From: Rugalucina vietnamica
Taxonomy: Eukaryota > Mollusca > Bivalvia > Lucinida > Lucinidae
Direction of reading: 5' to 3'
Assembly (NCBI GenBank): GCA_964017185.1
Contig: OZ024869.1
Location: 68,728,315 to 68,792,314 of the forward strand
DNA length: 64,000 nt
The position numbers were made by a program, and so were the translations under genes. Positions 38,098 through 48,840 of the stretch are shown here, piece after piece (position 1 is the stretch's first letter; every line of letters begins with the position of its first letter). The notes beneath the pieces are model-generated. The model saw only the letters and a list, made by a program, of their open reading frames with translations. It was not told the origin of the DNA and did not search any database.

Positions 38098-39132
38098 ATA
38101 TAATCTGTGTATCATTAGACTTCCACCCATGAAAGCTTACATAAAATTCTTTCATGTAGCTTTCGCTACCACCAAAAGGTGTATGCAACTGGTCTCTTTA
38201 CACATTCATTCAATCTTTTAATTCATCTTAAAAGGCACTGGCCTAAAATTAAAGTCTAAACAAATTTGGCTATCTAAGTAATTCACAAGTAGATGCTTCA
38301 CTTTTTATCACAGCAAATATTTGTTTATGGGTTAGATATAATGGCCCCTACAGACAATATTACAGAATCATGGGTAATAAGTGGAAATACTACAATAGAA
38401 TTGACTATTTGAAGAGGGTTAACTTGGTTTGGAAATCAATGTATTGTTGGTATTTTGGCTCTATTTGATTGTGGGACAACAATACAAATGAGAAAATCCT
38501 AGTTTTGAGAGTGCTAAAGGGCCTATCAGGAAAGTGATATGCAATTTATATAAATTTTCTATGTACAATTCATTTATTGTATATTGTTTATGCTCCTGTG
38601 ACTGTATTATGGTTTAAAGGGCATGTATCGAAAAGGAGTAAATTCTCCTCCCCAAACTCAAATGGTTAATATACTTTTTGTAGCCGCCTAAAACTCAAAT
38701 GGTTGAATATAAACATTTCTTTGTTCTGTTTTGAATGAAAGTAACGGAATCTTATTGTCCTAATTTTCAAGTTTGCTTTTACTACTTCTCAAACTTATCT
38801 AAGACCCATTGAAGCCCAAAGACTCAAGAGACTTCAAAACTTCATGCATCATTAGCCACTAAGTTGCTGGCTGATTTCTAATTAATGAGTAATTAACTGT
38901 CAACCCACTTTCCACAGTCCTCAAATCAAACTCTATTAAACTCCCAAGATAATTAAGAGCAGCCTTTAATGATCCAAAAACTGCAGATTAGTTTGTAGAA
39001 CATGAAAAGCCCTACTCAATATTGAGTATCATTAATTATTCTTTTTAATTGATGAGACCAAATGAGAAACAAAGCATCTTGTAAATTTTGAGATTTAAGA
39101 GAAAACTTCCCAGACAACAAACTAAATCCAAC

Positions 39133-39140
39133 TATATATA
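39133..39140 (+). promoter_or_regulatory. Possible TATA box for exon 39226
   Basis: AACTATATATACCCC lies about 90 bases before the ATG at 39226. It is a good TATA match, though in AT-rich DNA such a motif is only weak evidence. Confidence 0.3.
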
Positions 39141-39225
39141 CCCCACTATCAGTAAATTTAACCCACATTTTGAAAATTACACAACCTGTTTATGTGCCTT
39201 CAACATAATTCTGGAATATTGAGCA

Positions 39226-39331
39226 ATGTCTTCGGTACAACAGGAGATATTTCTGCGACTACTGACTCGGTGCTTCAACAATGCCATCAATACAGCATTC
39301 AATGCTTTATACTTACTAAAACAGCATGAAG
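39226..39331 (+). CDS. Candidate alternative first exon b of the Ser-rich gene
   Basis: ATG TCT TCG opens 35 codons (MSSVQQEIFLRLLTRCFNNA, then a stretch ending LYLLKQHE), closing with G|GTGAGG in phase 1, a good donor. Joined to exon 45848 it reads HE-D-RVQVG. The peptide is helix-prone. G at -3 of the ATG is favourable, and TATATATA lies about 90 bases upstream. It could be chance, but codon content and signals are better than for most short frames here. Confidence 0.42.
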
Positions 39332-40797
39332 GTGAGGGTTATTATATATATTTTTTTCTGAGGGGAACTAATTCACTCTGATCAAGGATTTTTCACAGGG
39401 GGCTCAATTGATGGCGTAACTTACTTTGTCCTTTTCTCTTGGAATCCAACTAGACATCTAACTTCTTTATTCATCTCAAATAATCTCAAAGGTCTACTAG
39501 GAAACAAGATGTAAACTGTCTTTACTCTGAAGATTATCTTCAAATCTGAAGACTTCAAAAAGATGCAAAACTTATATTACACAAGTAACACTTCAATTAA
39601 AACAGTAAAATCATTATTACAGGGCTTTGATATACTTCCAAAGTGTGAAATATCAGTAGTTAAAGCCTCTTTGAACGTGTGATATCAGTAGTGATTATCT
39701 CATGATATTTTCATAAAACATGTACAATTTCTTTAAATCAGTGTCCAGCGCCCCTATTTAGATCATGTGAAACTACAGTCCACTTTTACCAAATTCCACC
39801 AAAGGCCAAAGATTTGAAATAAAGATACCATTTTTATTACAAGTGGACAAACAATTGAACTTAAGTTCCCAAATATTTGAATAGCTTAAAGACAATACTA
39901 CAAACCAGGGTCCTGGGGCCAGAGTTTTATTGGAATTTGATGGGCAAGAAAATTTGATATCAGTCCAAAAAGATGTTATCAAGCCCTAACAAGGAAATTG
40001 ACAAGATTTTCTTTTTCAAAATTTAATTAGACATAAAAACAAACCCTTGTGGCCAAAATATAAATATGATTCTCTCTATCTGTGTAATGCCCAATTAGAA
40101 TTTATTACAAACATTTAATAAGAAATGATTTAATCTGTTTTGGTTAACATTCTTTGATGCCAAAAGAAAGCAATGGCAGTAAAGTTTTAATGAGAAAATA
40201 TAAACAAATATCTGCCATTACATCAAAAATGAGACAGTGGAAATACACATTCACAAAGATTTTCATGATTGACACCAAAATATTTTTACTTGTCATTTAT
40301 CTGTTAAAGAATGCAGAAGCAATGACATACAAACAAACTGATCCCATTCAGACAACAATGAATATAGGACTTTAAAATCTGTAAAACATTTAATATATTG
40401 GCATAAAATACACAATTTTGATATTGCAAATATTTGCTTAGAATAAAAAATACACACTGCAACATCTCTTTTCACATCAAAGAACCATAATGTACCCTAA
40501 TAGAATTAAAAGTAAACCCATCCATAACAATCCAATTAGCTAATTGGGTTTGCACATAATGGAGCACCTTGTTTAACACCATAATCATCCTGTTTCACAC
40601 CTTAAAACAATTCAGGTAAATCACCCTAATTGTTCCCCAGTTAGTGAACAATACAATCACTTAGCCATACTACCACTTCCTTAACAATACTCTCACCTCT
40701 CTAATTTAGAACATTTAGAAACTTCCTAAAGAAATTAAAGCAATTGACAGTAAATTTAATAAGCCACTGATCAGAATAATTAGTGTTAGAACCTCGC

Positions 40798-40804
40798 TAT
40801 ATAG
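40798..40804 (+). promoter_or_regulatory. Possible TATA box for exon 40929
   Basis: CTCGCTATATAGCTC, about 125 bases before the ATG at 40929, includes TATATAG. Confidence 0.25.
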
Positions 40805-40928
40805 CTCAAGAAAGTTTCTACATTGGTCATTATCATCCTGTTATACCTGTACACCACATCAGCTTCAAGCATATTCTGTATCTTACTATTATATCACCAT
40901 ATAATTTTGAAAACAAAAACAACTGAAA

Positions 40929-41028
40929 ATGGAGAAATCTTCAAAAGAAATGGAATTATTTTCCTCAACTGGGGACATTGATCATCTAAAATCAGCTTTG
41001 GTGAACTTTTACAAGAGTTACTATACAG
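40929..41028 (+). CDS. Candidate alternative first exon c of the Ser-rich gene
   Basis: A strong start context (AAAATGG) opens 33 codons (MEKSSKEMELFSSTGD..., ending NFYKSYYT), closing with ACAG|GTACTT in phase 1. Joined to exon 45848 it reads YT-D-RVQVG. It has the same 100-nt length and phase as candidate a, without sequence similarity. Not recognised. Chance remains possible. Confidence 0.4.
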
Positions 41029-43806
41029 GTACTTTAAAAGCTTCAACCTCTTTATTTTCTTTTTTAACTACCATATTATTATCTTATAGCTAATGATGCC
41101 TACATGGGTAATTTAGATCTTCATCAAGTAGGAGTTTCACAAAAACTTTGAACTTTATGCTGGACTGATTTTATCTTGTTATTTTCCAGTATTCTGTTCT
41201 TCATCATGTCTGTAACCACTTACTTGTTTCATCTCCTTGGGGAGTTCCATTGTTTCAACAAGACCCACATCAGAGGCTAACCCTATTATTTCAAGAAACC
41301 AATTTAACTTTATTGCCATTTCATGAAAGTAAAATCTCTCAAATGATGTTTTGATACAAGATATCAGTTTCATAGGTACTCCTGAGGAACCTAATGCCCT
41401 TGTTATGGACATTATAGTAGCAACAGATGTCTCAGTTGTTGATAATAAAAACAACATTATCCCTGTCTGTTTTGTGAGGGTTGAGGTCATGTTGAAAATC
41501 TGGGTGCTAATGAATTATTTTTGCTTGAAAAGGGGCCTTTGTGGATTTTTGAAAGGTAATATTAGAAGGAGAATGTCAAATGTGCCATCCTATCACAATA
41601 CATGGACTTCCTTATGTTGAGGGATAAGCCTTTTGGGATTCTCTAAGTCATTTTAAATTAATAACCTGATAATCAGAAAGTTTCAGATTGTATCCACAGA
41701 ATCCTATTAAAACATGCATGGTGCATTTTGCTTCAAACTTGCAGAAACTTTCAATTTTGGGCAGTGAAGTAAAGAAAATCCTGTTAATTTGAATCAATAT
41801 TTGAAGAAGGATGAATGTTAAGATGGCATAAATGAGCATGTCAGAACTCAGAAAATTGATAAAAAGCATGTTTTTATTCATTATTAACAGAAATCTTGAA
41901 CCAACATTGTGAGATTATAAGGTCATATGAAAATTGATGAAAAAGTATTGAAGAACACACACACAGATAATTGACTAAGTGAAATGATTAATGTTTGTCT
42001 TTAACTGAATTTACTCAAACATTGCCAAAACATGAACATCATTAGGGTGTGTCAAATGGAGGGGAAGGGCACTAATTAATCACCTATTGAATGTTTAACT
42101 CACTGGAAAGATAGATATTACTCAATGTCTAATGCCTGGTCAAACCTGTGAAAATCATCATTCAAGTGAATTCTGTCCTCTAATTTCAAGATTTGCAAGA
42201 TTTTCATCCTCAGATTGGTCCACAATCATCTCAAGGAAGTTAAGGCTATAGGAATACATGTTCGTGATGTGATTACAATGCTGGGACTTAACTCAAGAGA
42301 AATGGGAATTTTTAACTGTAGAATTTGGACAAAATTAATGATAATTAAAGGTGAGCGAAGTTTCCACAGGAGCACCCAATATGTTATTATCTTGATTCTT
42401 CATTTTCTTAATCACTTAAATCGTCTTCGGCATTTTCCGCTGCACTTGATTTCTTATTCTCCAACAGCAATGAAATGCATTTTTGACCTGAAACATACGA
42501 AAATTGTGGGAAATTTTTATGGTTTGAAAATTTTTGGTCTTTCTTTAAAATTAATGATTTAAAATTTGATTGTGATTTTATTATCCAAAAAAGATGGTCA
42601 GAGTATCAGATAGGAGCATGCTTACTCTTTGGAACATATACTATTCTAATTGGTATTAATCTATTGTGCAGCGATTAAAATATCGCATACATCAGGTCTA
42701 AATATTTACACCGACATTGTTTACATAGTAAATTGATATTGTTGTCCATGTTTTGAAAATCATTTTGAAACTTTATGGTCCCTCCCATTATTTGTCGCGT
42801 AATGAGAAAACCTTCTTCGGTGTTTTCAGCTAAGACATAAATGGTTTTGCTGACATTCAGGCAGTTGCGGAAACTGTTAAGAGGCTTGGGAACAAGACAT
42901 TCAATATACCAAATAGTTAAAAAAAACTCATATGTAAACATGATCTTCTGTGTCTTTGCTATTAGCTCGCAAATGACTCGTTTTCTTACTTGATTGTGGC
43001 GCACTTATCTGCAAAGTTCAGTTTGTATTGAATTTCAGTTTGCTTTATATTAAGATGCAATAACTTGCTTTATTTTGATTTCAACTATGTCCCATGAAAT
43101 TAAGGATTAATTATGCAATCTCTATTCAGTCAATAGCTATTGAGAGCATTCCCAAATTCATCAAGTACACTTTAAATGTCCTGTGCAAAATGTGACAATG
43201 CCTGCATCTTTTTGGAAATGATACTACTGTTCCGCCAACACAAGACTTGATACACATAGCATCATGGCATGTTTTGAAGAACGACAGAGCCCGCTATATT
43301 ATCCTGTTGAATAGATATTGTTATTTTGGTTCAAATCAAAACTTTGAAATCTTCATAGTATCAGATTGAGACAAGAAGAATACATCATTCACAAAGATTT
43401 CAATACACGGATCGATACACAATAAACTCGGGAAGATAAATTAACATCTGATTTGAAACTTTATTTAGCTATAAAACAAAATGTGACTTCAAGCATATTG
43501 AAGGCATTGTAGTCTTCGATCATGTCAATTCATGTTCAAATATTTAAATTCTGATACATCGGAATTCAAACCAGTCTCAGACTTAAACTGTTTGGTAGTT
43601 CATTCAAATCTTTTAGAAGCAAAGGATTAATTAAAGCTTAAGGCTGGTAAGTAAAGATGAAAAAAACAAAATTTGACATAATTATTTGAAGAAGCTTTTA
43701 AAATCTTTCATTTTGGAGAAAATGCAACACCTGTGGTTCCTTTCCTCTGGACATTTTCGGCACTTTGACCATATTTCGGCAACATTTGTTTGATCCCTAA
43801 AAGGCT

Positions 43807-43870
43807 ATGTCACATATGGACAGACACAAATTGTGTCAATTTCACTTTTGGGTTGGCGTCAATTTGCCAG
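43807..43870 (+). CDS. Weak candidate alternative first exon
   Basis: ATG TCA CAT ATG opens 21 codons ending GVNLP, closing with CCAG|GTAAGC, a strong donor in phase 1. It is short, and the neighbouring sequence resembles decayed retroelement coding DNA, so confidence is low. Confidence 0.2.
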
Positions 43871-44631
43871 GTAAGCATAAAGATATCTTGAAAGAAGAGG
43901 AAGCACAGGTGATGATTTTTATGTAAATATTTTAAAAGATACCTTGAAGGGTTTAACAGGGGATAAAGATCCTCCTCTAGGGCCTGAAGTACCTGTACAG
44001 GATGAGGGATTATCTCTAATGCAGCACTGAAGTATTTGTACATTTAAGGATTTTTCTTGATAAAAGCTACAGATCACCTGTTAAACATCTGCTTGGATTA
44101 GGATTTTTCATTGATCAAAAATTTATTGCTGAAAAAGCTTTTTTGGCCATGTACCAAAGGTGACATATGTTAATTTCATCAAAGATTTGCTTGAGTTCAT
44201 GTTAAATCTATCAAAGCTTGTAAACTTTAAAGGTAACATGTTGTTTTAGCTAATAGGATAGTGCAGAAAGATGTGTTTATTTGTAAACAAATCAAAAAGT
44301 CTGTTTTCCTAATATATTTCTTTGATATAGAATTAATCCTTACAGGAAATCTGGGATGCTCCATGAAAATATTACATGCCTAAGAAAACAGTGCATCTTA
44401 TTGAAGAATTCATAGACTCAACAAATACCCCCCTGAAAATTAACATGAAAATGAGCGAGTCTTTTAACTGGACTCTTCAATAACAACCAGTTGCAGGAAT
44501 TAATGTATTCCACACACAGACAATTTCAATAAAGTTCCGACCCATCTGTTGCATAAATTAGCAATCACTAAACTTGCTAATGAAGAAGAGTCATTCTCCG
44601 GGTGTTTATGAAATATGCAATTTTCTTGACA

Positions 44632-44719
44632 ATGACTGAATCAGTTGTATTATCTTTCATAGACCTTGCAGATGCTGCTTTGAATATTTTGTCAACAAAT
44701 TTTGCTTTCTTTCCAAAAG
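44632..44719 (+). CDS. Candidate alternative first exon d of the Ser-rich gene
   Basis: ATG ACT GAA opens 29 codons (MTESVVLSFIDLADAALNIL, ending FAFFPK), then G|GTGATA in phase 1. A at -3 is favourable. Joined to exon 45848 it reads PK-D-RVQVG. It is the nearest candidate to exon 2 (1.1 kb intron) but lies close to a decayed LINE fragment. Confidence 0.3.
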
Positions 44720-44974
44720 GTGATACAATGTGATTATCACCCAAGCCTTACAGATGCTCAAATTTTAATAAAATTTCCGAAATTTTGAAAGAAAATTATA
44801 AGAAAATAGAGGTGACAAATGTTTTTGTTCTGGAGATAAAATGTTTTGTCACTTTCAGTTTTTTTCTTAAGAAATGTGCATCTGCCAGTCTATAGGAAGC
44901 AGTAAACATGAAGACAAAAGTAACATAGTGGCAATATTACTCTACCTGGGGTAAGGGATATAAAATAATACAAT

Positions 44975-45048
44975 AAAGGTGTAATACAAGGCGCATCACT
45001 TAGACCACTTTTATTCAGCATGAATAGAATGGCATTTAGTACAGTGTA
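44975..45048 (+). pseudogene. Decayed LINE reverse-transcriptase fragment
   Basis: The frame reads KGVIQGASLRPLLFSMNRMA, matching the GV.QG..L.PLLF...ND block of non-LTR reverse transcriptases. Stops occur just upstream, and no YADD box was found downstream. Clearly non-functional. Confidence 0.55.
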
Positions 45049-45716
45049 AAACTTTCGAAAATGAAATTGAGATGGTGTGCAAGAGCAAATTAGCGAAAAA
45101 AGGGGACACCATTTGAAGAGGTGTTATTGCATCTGCTCACATTCACAGACTAAAACTGCTGAGGTTTTAAATAGTTTAATTGTTAATGGAAGTGGCGTGT
45201 GGCTAACAAACATTACAAATTTCACCTGTGGGGTCAAATGGATTAAATTCAAGATGAAGGGAGTGGGATGGTCTTAAAGTTTACCTTGATATTTTTTCTA
45301 AAGGTAATCTTTTTGTAATTATGCAAGTTGTGAAAAATATTTAGGTATCAAAATACTACCTGGAGTGTTGACCAATCAGATAAGAGATCTGACCTGCAGT
45401 AGGCTCTCAGTGACCAATCAGATAAGCTGTTTGATTTATAGATTACTGGAGGGTTGAACCTGTAGAAAGATAATTGTTTAGCCAGTACAAACCACACTGG
45501 TGTAACATAGGCAATTTAGTGGTGAAAAGGTTATAGTGGTGGAAAGGTGTCTCAGAGATATAATAAAATTTTCTATGATTTGGACATTAAAGTGTATAAA
45601 TGGTTGCTATAAAAATTCTCAGCAATGGATCTATTTTATTATGTACAGGTAAAAAAAATGTATATATTAAAACAATTAAAAATAATAATAAAATAATAAG
45701 TATAATTCTTTTAATC

Positions 45717-45768
45717 ACATTATTATTAATATTATCATTATCATCATTATTATTATCATTATTATTCC
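45717..45768. repeat. (ATT/ATC)n microsatellite
   Basis: ATTATTATTAATATTATCATTATCATC-type repeat about 80 bases before the exon at 45848. Confidence 0.8.
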
Positions 45769-45847
45769 ACATCAAAAATGTTACTGCTGTATTTTTATTT
45801 GACTTTGTTAGCAAATATTTTAAACAAATTTTATTTTCTATTTGCAG

Positions 45848-45930
45848 ATCGGGTTCAAGTTGGTATGGACTCGGACAGTAGCGACCCTATGGCTCCCGAC
45901 GAGATGTACCTCATGCTGCAGGCTGATATG
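45848..45930 (+). CDS. Ser-rich protein gene, second coding exon
   Basis: A strong acceptor (TTTCTATTTGCAG) precedes AT|CGGGTTCAAG, and a good donor (GATATG|GTATGT) follows. 83 nt, entering in phase 1 and leaving in phase 0. It encodes DRVQVGMDSDSSDPMAPDEM followed by YLMLQADM. Because it has an acceptor, at least one exon lies upstream. If that exon is non-coding, translation could start at the internal ATG at 45865 (MDSDSS). It joins exactly to exon 48841, where a helical stretch QADM-ISIKHQEQVLQTEIDE continues. Confidence 0.75.
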
Positions 45931-48840
45931 GTATGTACTTATACATTTTACGACCTTCTCATCAGAATGTATGTCATACTGAGCCAGTAGTGAGCCAACG
46001 CAGGATATCGACTGAGCTTATGCCTTGATTGAAATGCAGAACATTATACTGAGAATTAAATCAGCCTTTAGCTTACTAAAAAACTGTCTGTTCAGGGTCT
46101 ACACTGGTATAGGTAGTGACAGAAATAATTATTTGGTTTAATGTCACTTACAGTCAACAATTTTTCAGTCATGTTGGGACAGAGAAAGAAATGCTATTAG
46201 ATGGTCATACATCCCTTTCAACAATATTTCAGTCATATTATTACCAAAGGAATGTTATACCAATGTTGTATGTGTAAAGCAAATAACTACTCGCAAGATT
46301 TTCAATTTGTACTGGTTGGGCATGATTAAGCAATAAGTCAATAGAAAAGTGTGGCTTATTCTAATTTTCACTCAAGTGCTATATTTTTGTTAGGCCCCTT
46401 TGAAGTTGGCCCCACAATGGACCTATCAGACCCTCTCAAATCAATATATGATGGGGCCTGCTCCCACCTATTGTTGCAGTTACAGCAGAACAAATTAGCA
46501 CTTGATCATTAATGAATAATGTTACCCCAACCCCCTTGTTCAATTATGATGCTCAATAGATAGGGTAATATTTATCTTCTCTGATAATAGGAGACAAAAT
46601 TACCCATTTTCAGACTGATAAGAAACTATATTAACTTAGCTCCATCATTATAATAGTTAGCACTTATCCACCCCCTTCTGGGATAGATTAAGTTATCCTA
46701 GACCCCTAATCTCAAGTGTAAGAAATATATAGGTATCACTTGGTGGGGAGCCCCTATTCTTATTATAGAAATAGATAGGGGTTCAGGTTGAAGTACCAGT
46801 ATTATCAGTCAATTATTAGGGGGACTTGGGGAGTCCCTGATATGACCCTAGCATTTAATTATGCAAAGGGTCAGAGAAAAGTGTGTCTGGGCAACATGCT
46901 GGCTCTAACTAGGATCCATGAAATTATCTTTTCACAGTTGTCTGAATAGGAATTCCAAACTTTTCTTGAAAATTAGGATGTATTTCACAGGCATTAACTA
47001 AAACAGTGTTTTGTCTTTAAAACTTCAAATGAATAAGTGTGTGCCTCTAGTCACTTTCTTATACCAAACATTACAAACAGCCTTCAGGACATCCATTAAA
47101 CATCCTTTCTCTTTCAAAATATTGTTCAATACAATTTTCAATTACCATTTTAAGGGCTGTAATTAAAAAATATCAAAATTCGATATCTTGTAATTATTCC
47201 ATCATTACGCATTTTCATGTCCAATTTTCAAGCAGTCAATGCCTTGTCAATCATTTGGGAAATGTCCATTTCGCTTTCAATTTTAGTAGCCAAATTTTGG
47301 AAAATAATTTGAAATTAATTGACGCTTTTGCTCTCTTTTGTAGAAAATATCAGCTTAGAGTACTTATTAGAATTGCCTTGGTGAGGCACTTCCAATAAGT
47401 ATGCGAAACTTATGTTTAAATGGTGAAATTGACATGATTTACCATTCAATTAACTTCAAGCACACACCTTAATTAGTCATCTTTACTGTCAATCATTTAG
47501 TATCCCTTAATTTTGGTTCAAGTTTTGAAGAGTTGTTCAGACAGGCCACTAATTTCACCCAAAGTATCTTGTCACCGGCATCAAGCCTTTCTTGACATGA
47601 TCAAATTAAGCTTTAAAGATGCTTTACACGTGCCAACTGCCCAAGAAATATTGCAAAATTGCTGTACATGGTGAAAACAAACATTCTTTAGATGCATCGG
47701 CCAGGGGGTCGCAATGATTGAGGCAGATAATGGCCCAGTGTCACTTTGAGCTGGCAACTTGGGTCAACTTCAATAAAATTTACCATGACCTCCGAAAGTA
47801 ATTTGAAATGAATGATTTTAAGCCCTACTGATCATATTCATGTTCGAATAAATTAAGAAAATTTGAATATGCGATTCTGTAGCAACATGTTACCAATCTG
47901 TTGATTTGTGCCATATTCATTGTATGTTCGTTGGGGTTTTCATCTGGGTATTGTGGGAAAGTCAGGCTGATGCATGGGCCGTTTGCAAATTTTTATTGAG
48001 AATTTCGAGAAATCAATTAAAGGCAGAACATCATCCTCCCCATTTGATTTGGACAAAAACATAAATAAATACTTAAAGTGTCATCGATCAAAATAATGTC
48101 CATTGCTCACTGCTTGAAATTAAGAATCAATCTGATGATATTATTTCAAAATCTTATATTCCCTACTAACCAAGTCAGTGAAAGGTTAAAATTATAATTT
48201 TCTTCAGTAAATTTTTTATTGGTCTATTTCATTCTTTTAATTTCTTTTTAAAAACCCTTCAAAATTTGACATGAAGCTGTTGGTGGCTAAAATCCTTAAA
48301 AAGGGCAGAAAAATAAGATAACAAAGTTTATCATATTGATTTCAATTAAATATTCTGATCATGTACTAAAAAATTTAAATCCCTACCCCCCAAGGTATAA
48401 GTCATAAAGATGTGACTAAAATCAGATTTTATCTAAAACTGTCTTGTCTGTAGCTGGTCAAAGAGACCTAGACAAAGTGGGTCCCTAAATTGAGGAAAAA
48501 TAGTCCTCCCATAAATATTCACAAAATATTATGCAATAAAACCCCTTTTTGTGGTAATGACACTGATTCAAATCAGTTAGAACCATTGAAAATTGTAGCC
48601 ACACTAAAAAGGATTTAGGGCTGACTTTTTCCTTTCCATTCATAATCAAGCTGTTTAAGGGCTTATGATTTCTTATTAAAATAACCTAATGGCCTTGAAA
48701 TTCATTGAATGAATAGGTTCCCATCATATAAAAACTAATAACCTTAACATAGCCGAATGAAACCCATCCCAAATTAGGGCTTTCTGTAAGGATTTCTATA
48801 TTAACTATAAAATTAACCAAATTTTCCATCACTTTTTCAG
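45931..48840 (+). other. 2.9-kb intron of the Ser-rich gene
   Basis: GTATGT...TTTTTCAG borders. AT-rich. Contains SINE-tail scraps at 46140-46225 (GTCAACAATTTTTCAGTCAT) and a remnant of the family B hairpin at 47355-47410 (AGTACTTATTAGAATTGCCT...AATAAGTATG). No other coding signal seen. Confidence 0.7.

Larger units (their letters stand above)
25569..45847 (+). other. Putative 20-kb first intron, repeat-poor
   Basis: Between candidate exon a and exon 45848. 26-33.5 kb and 38.2-45.8 kb are AT-rich with few complete mobile elements, unlike the rest of the window. Family A or B elements occur only at 33.6, 36.2 and 37.0-38.1 kb. The interval holds several phase-matched ATG-to-donor open frames and two decayed LINE RT scraps. 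Confidence 0.45.

Noticed and set aside
41179-41620. Overlapping 103-codon minus and 89-codon plus frames
   Set aside because: Neither begins with a convincing start and neither matches a known protein. Only the plus-strand ATG-to-donor part (41489-41555) is kept as a weak candidate in the first-exon finding.
43560-43655. Strong donor GCTG|GTAAGT near 43650
   Set aside because: The phase-1 frame has a stop six codons upstream and no ATG, so it cannot be another coding first exon.
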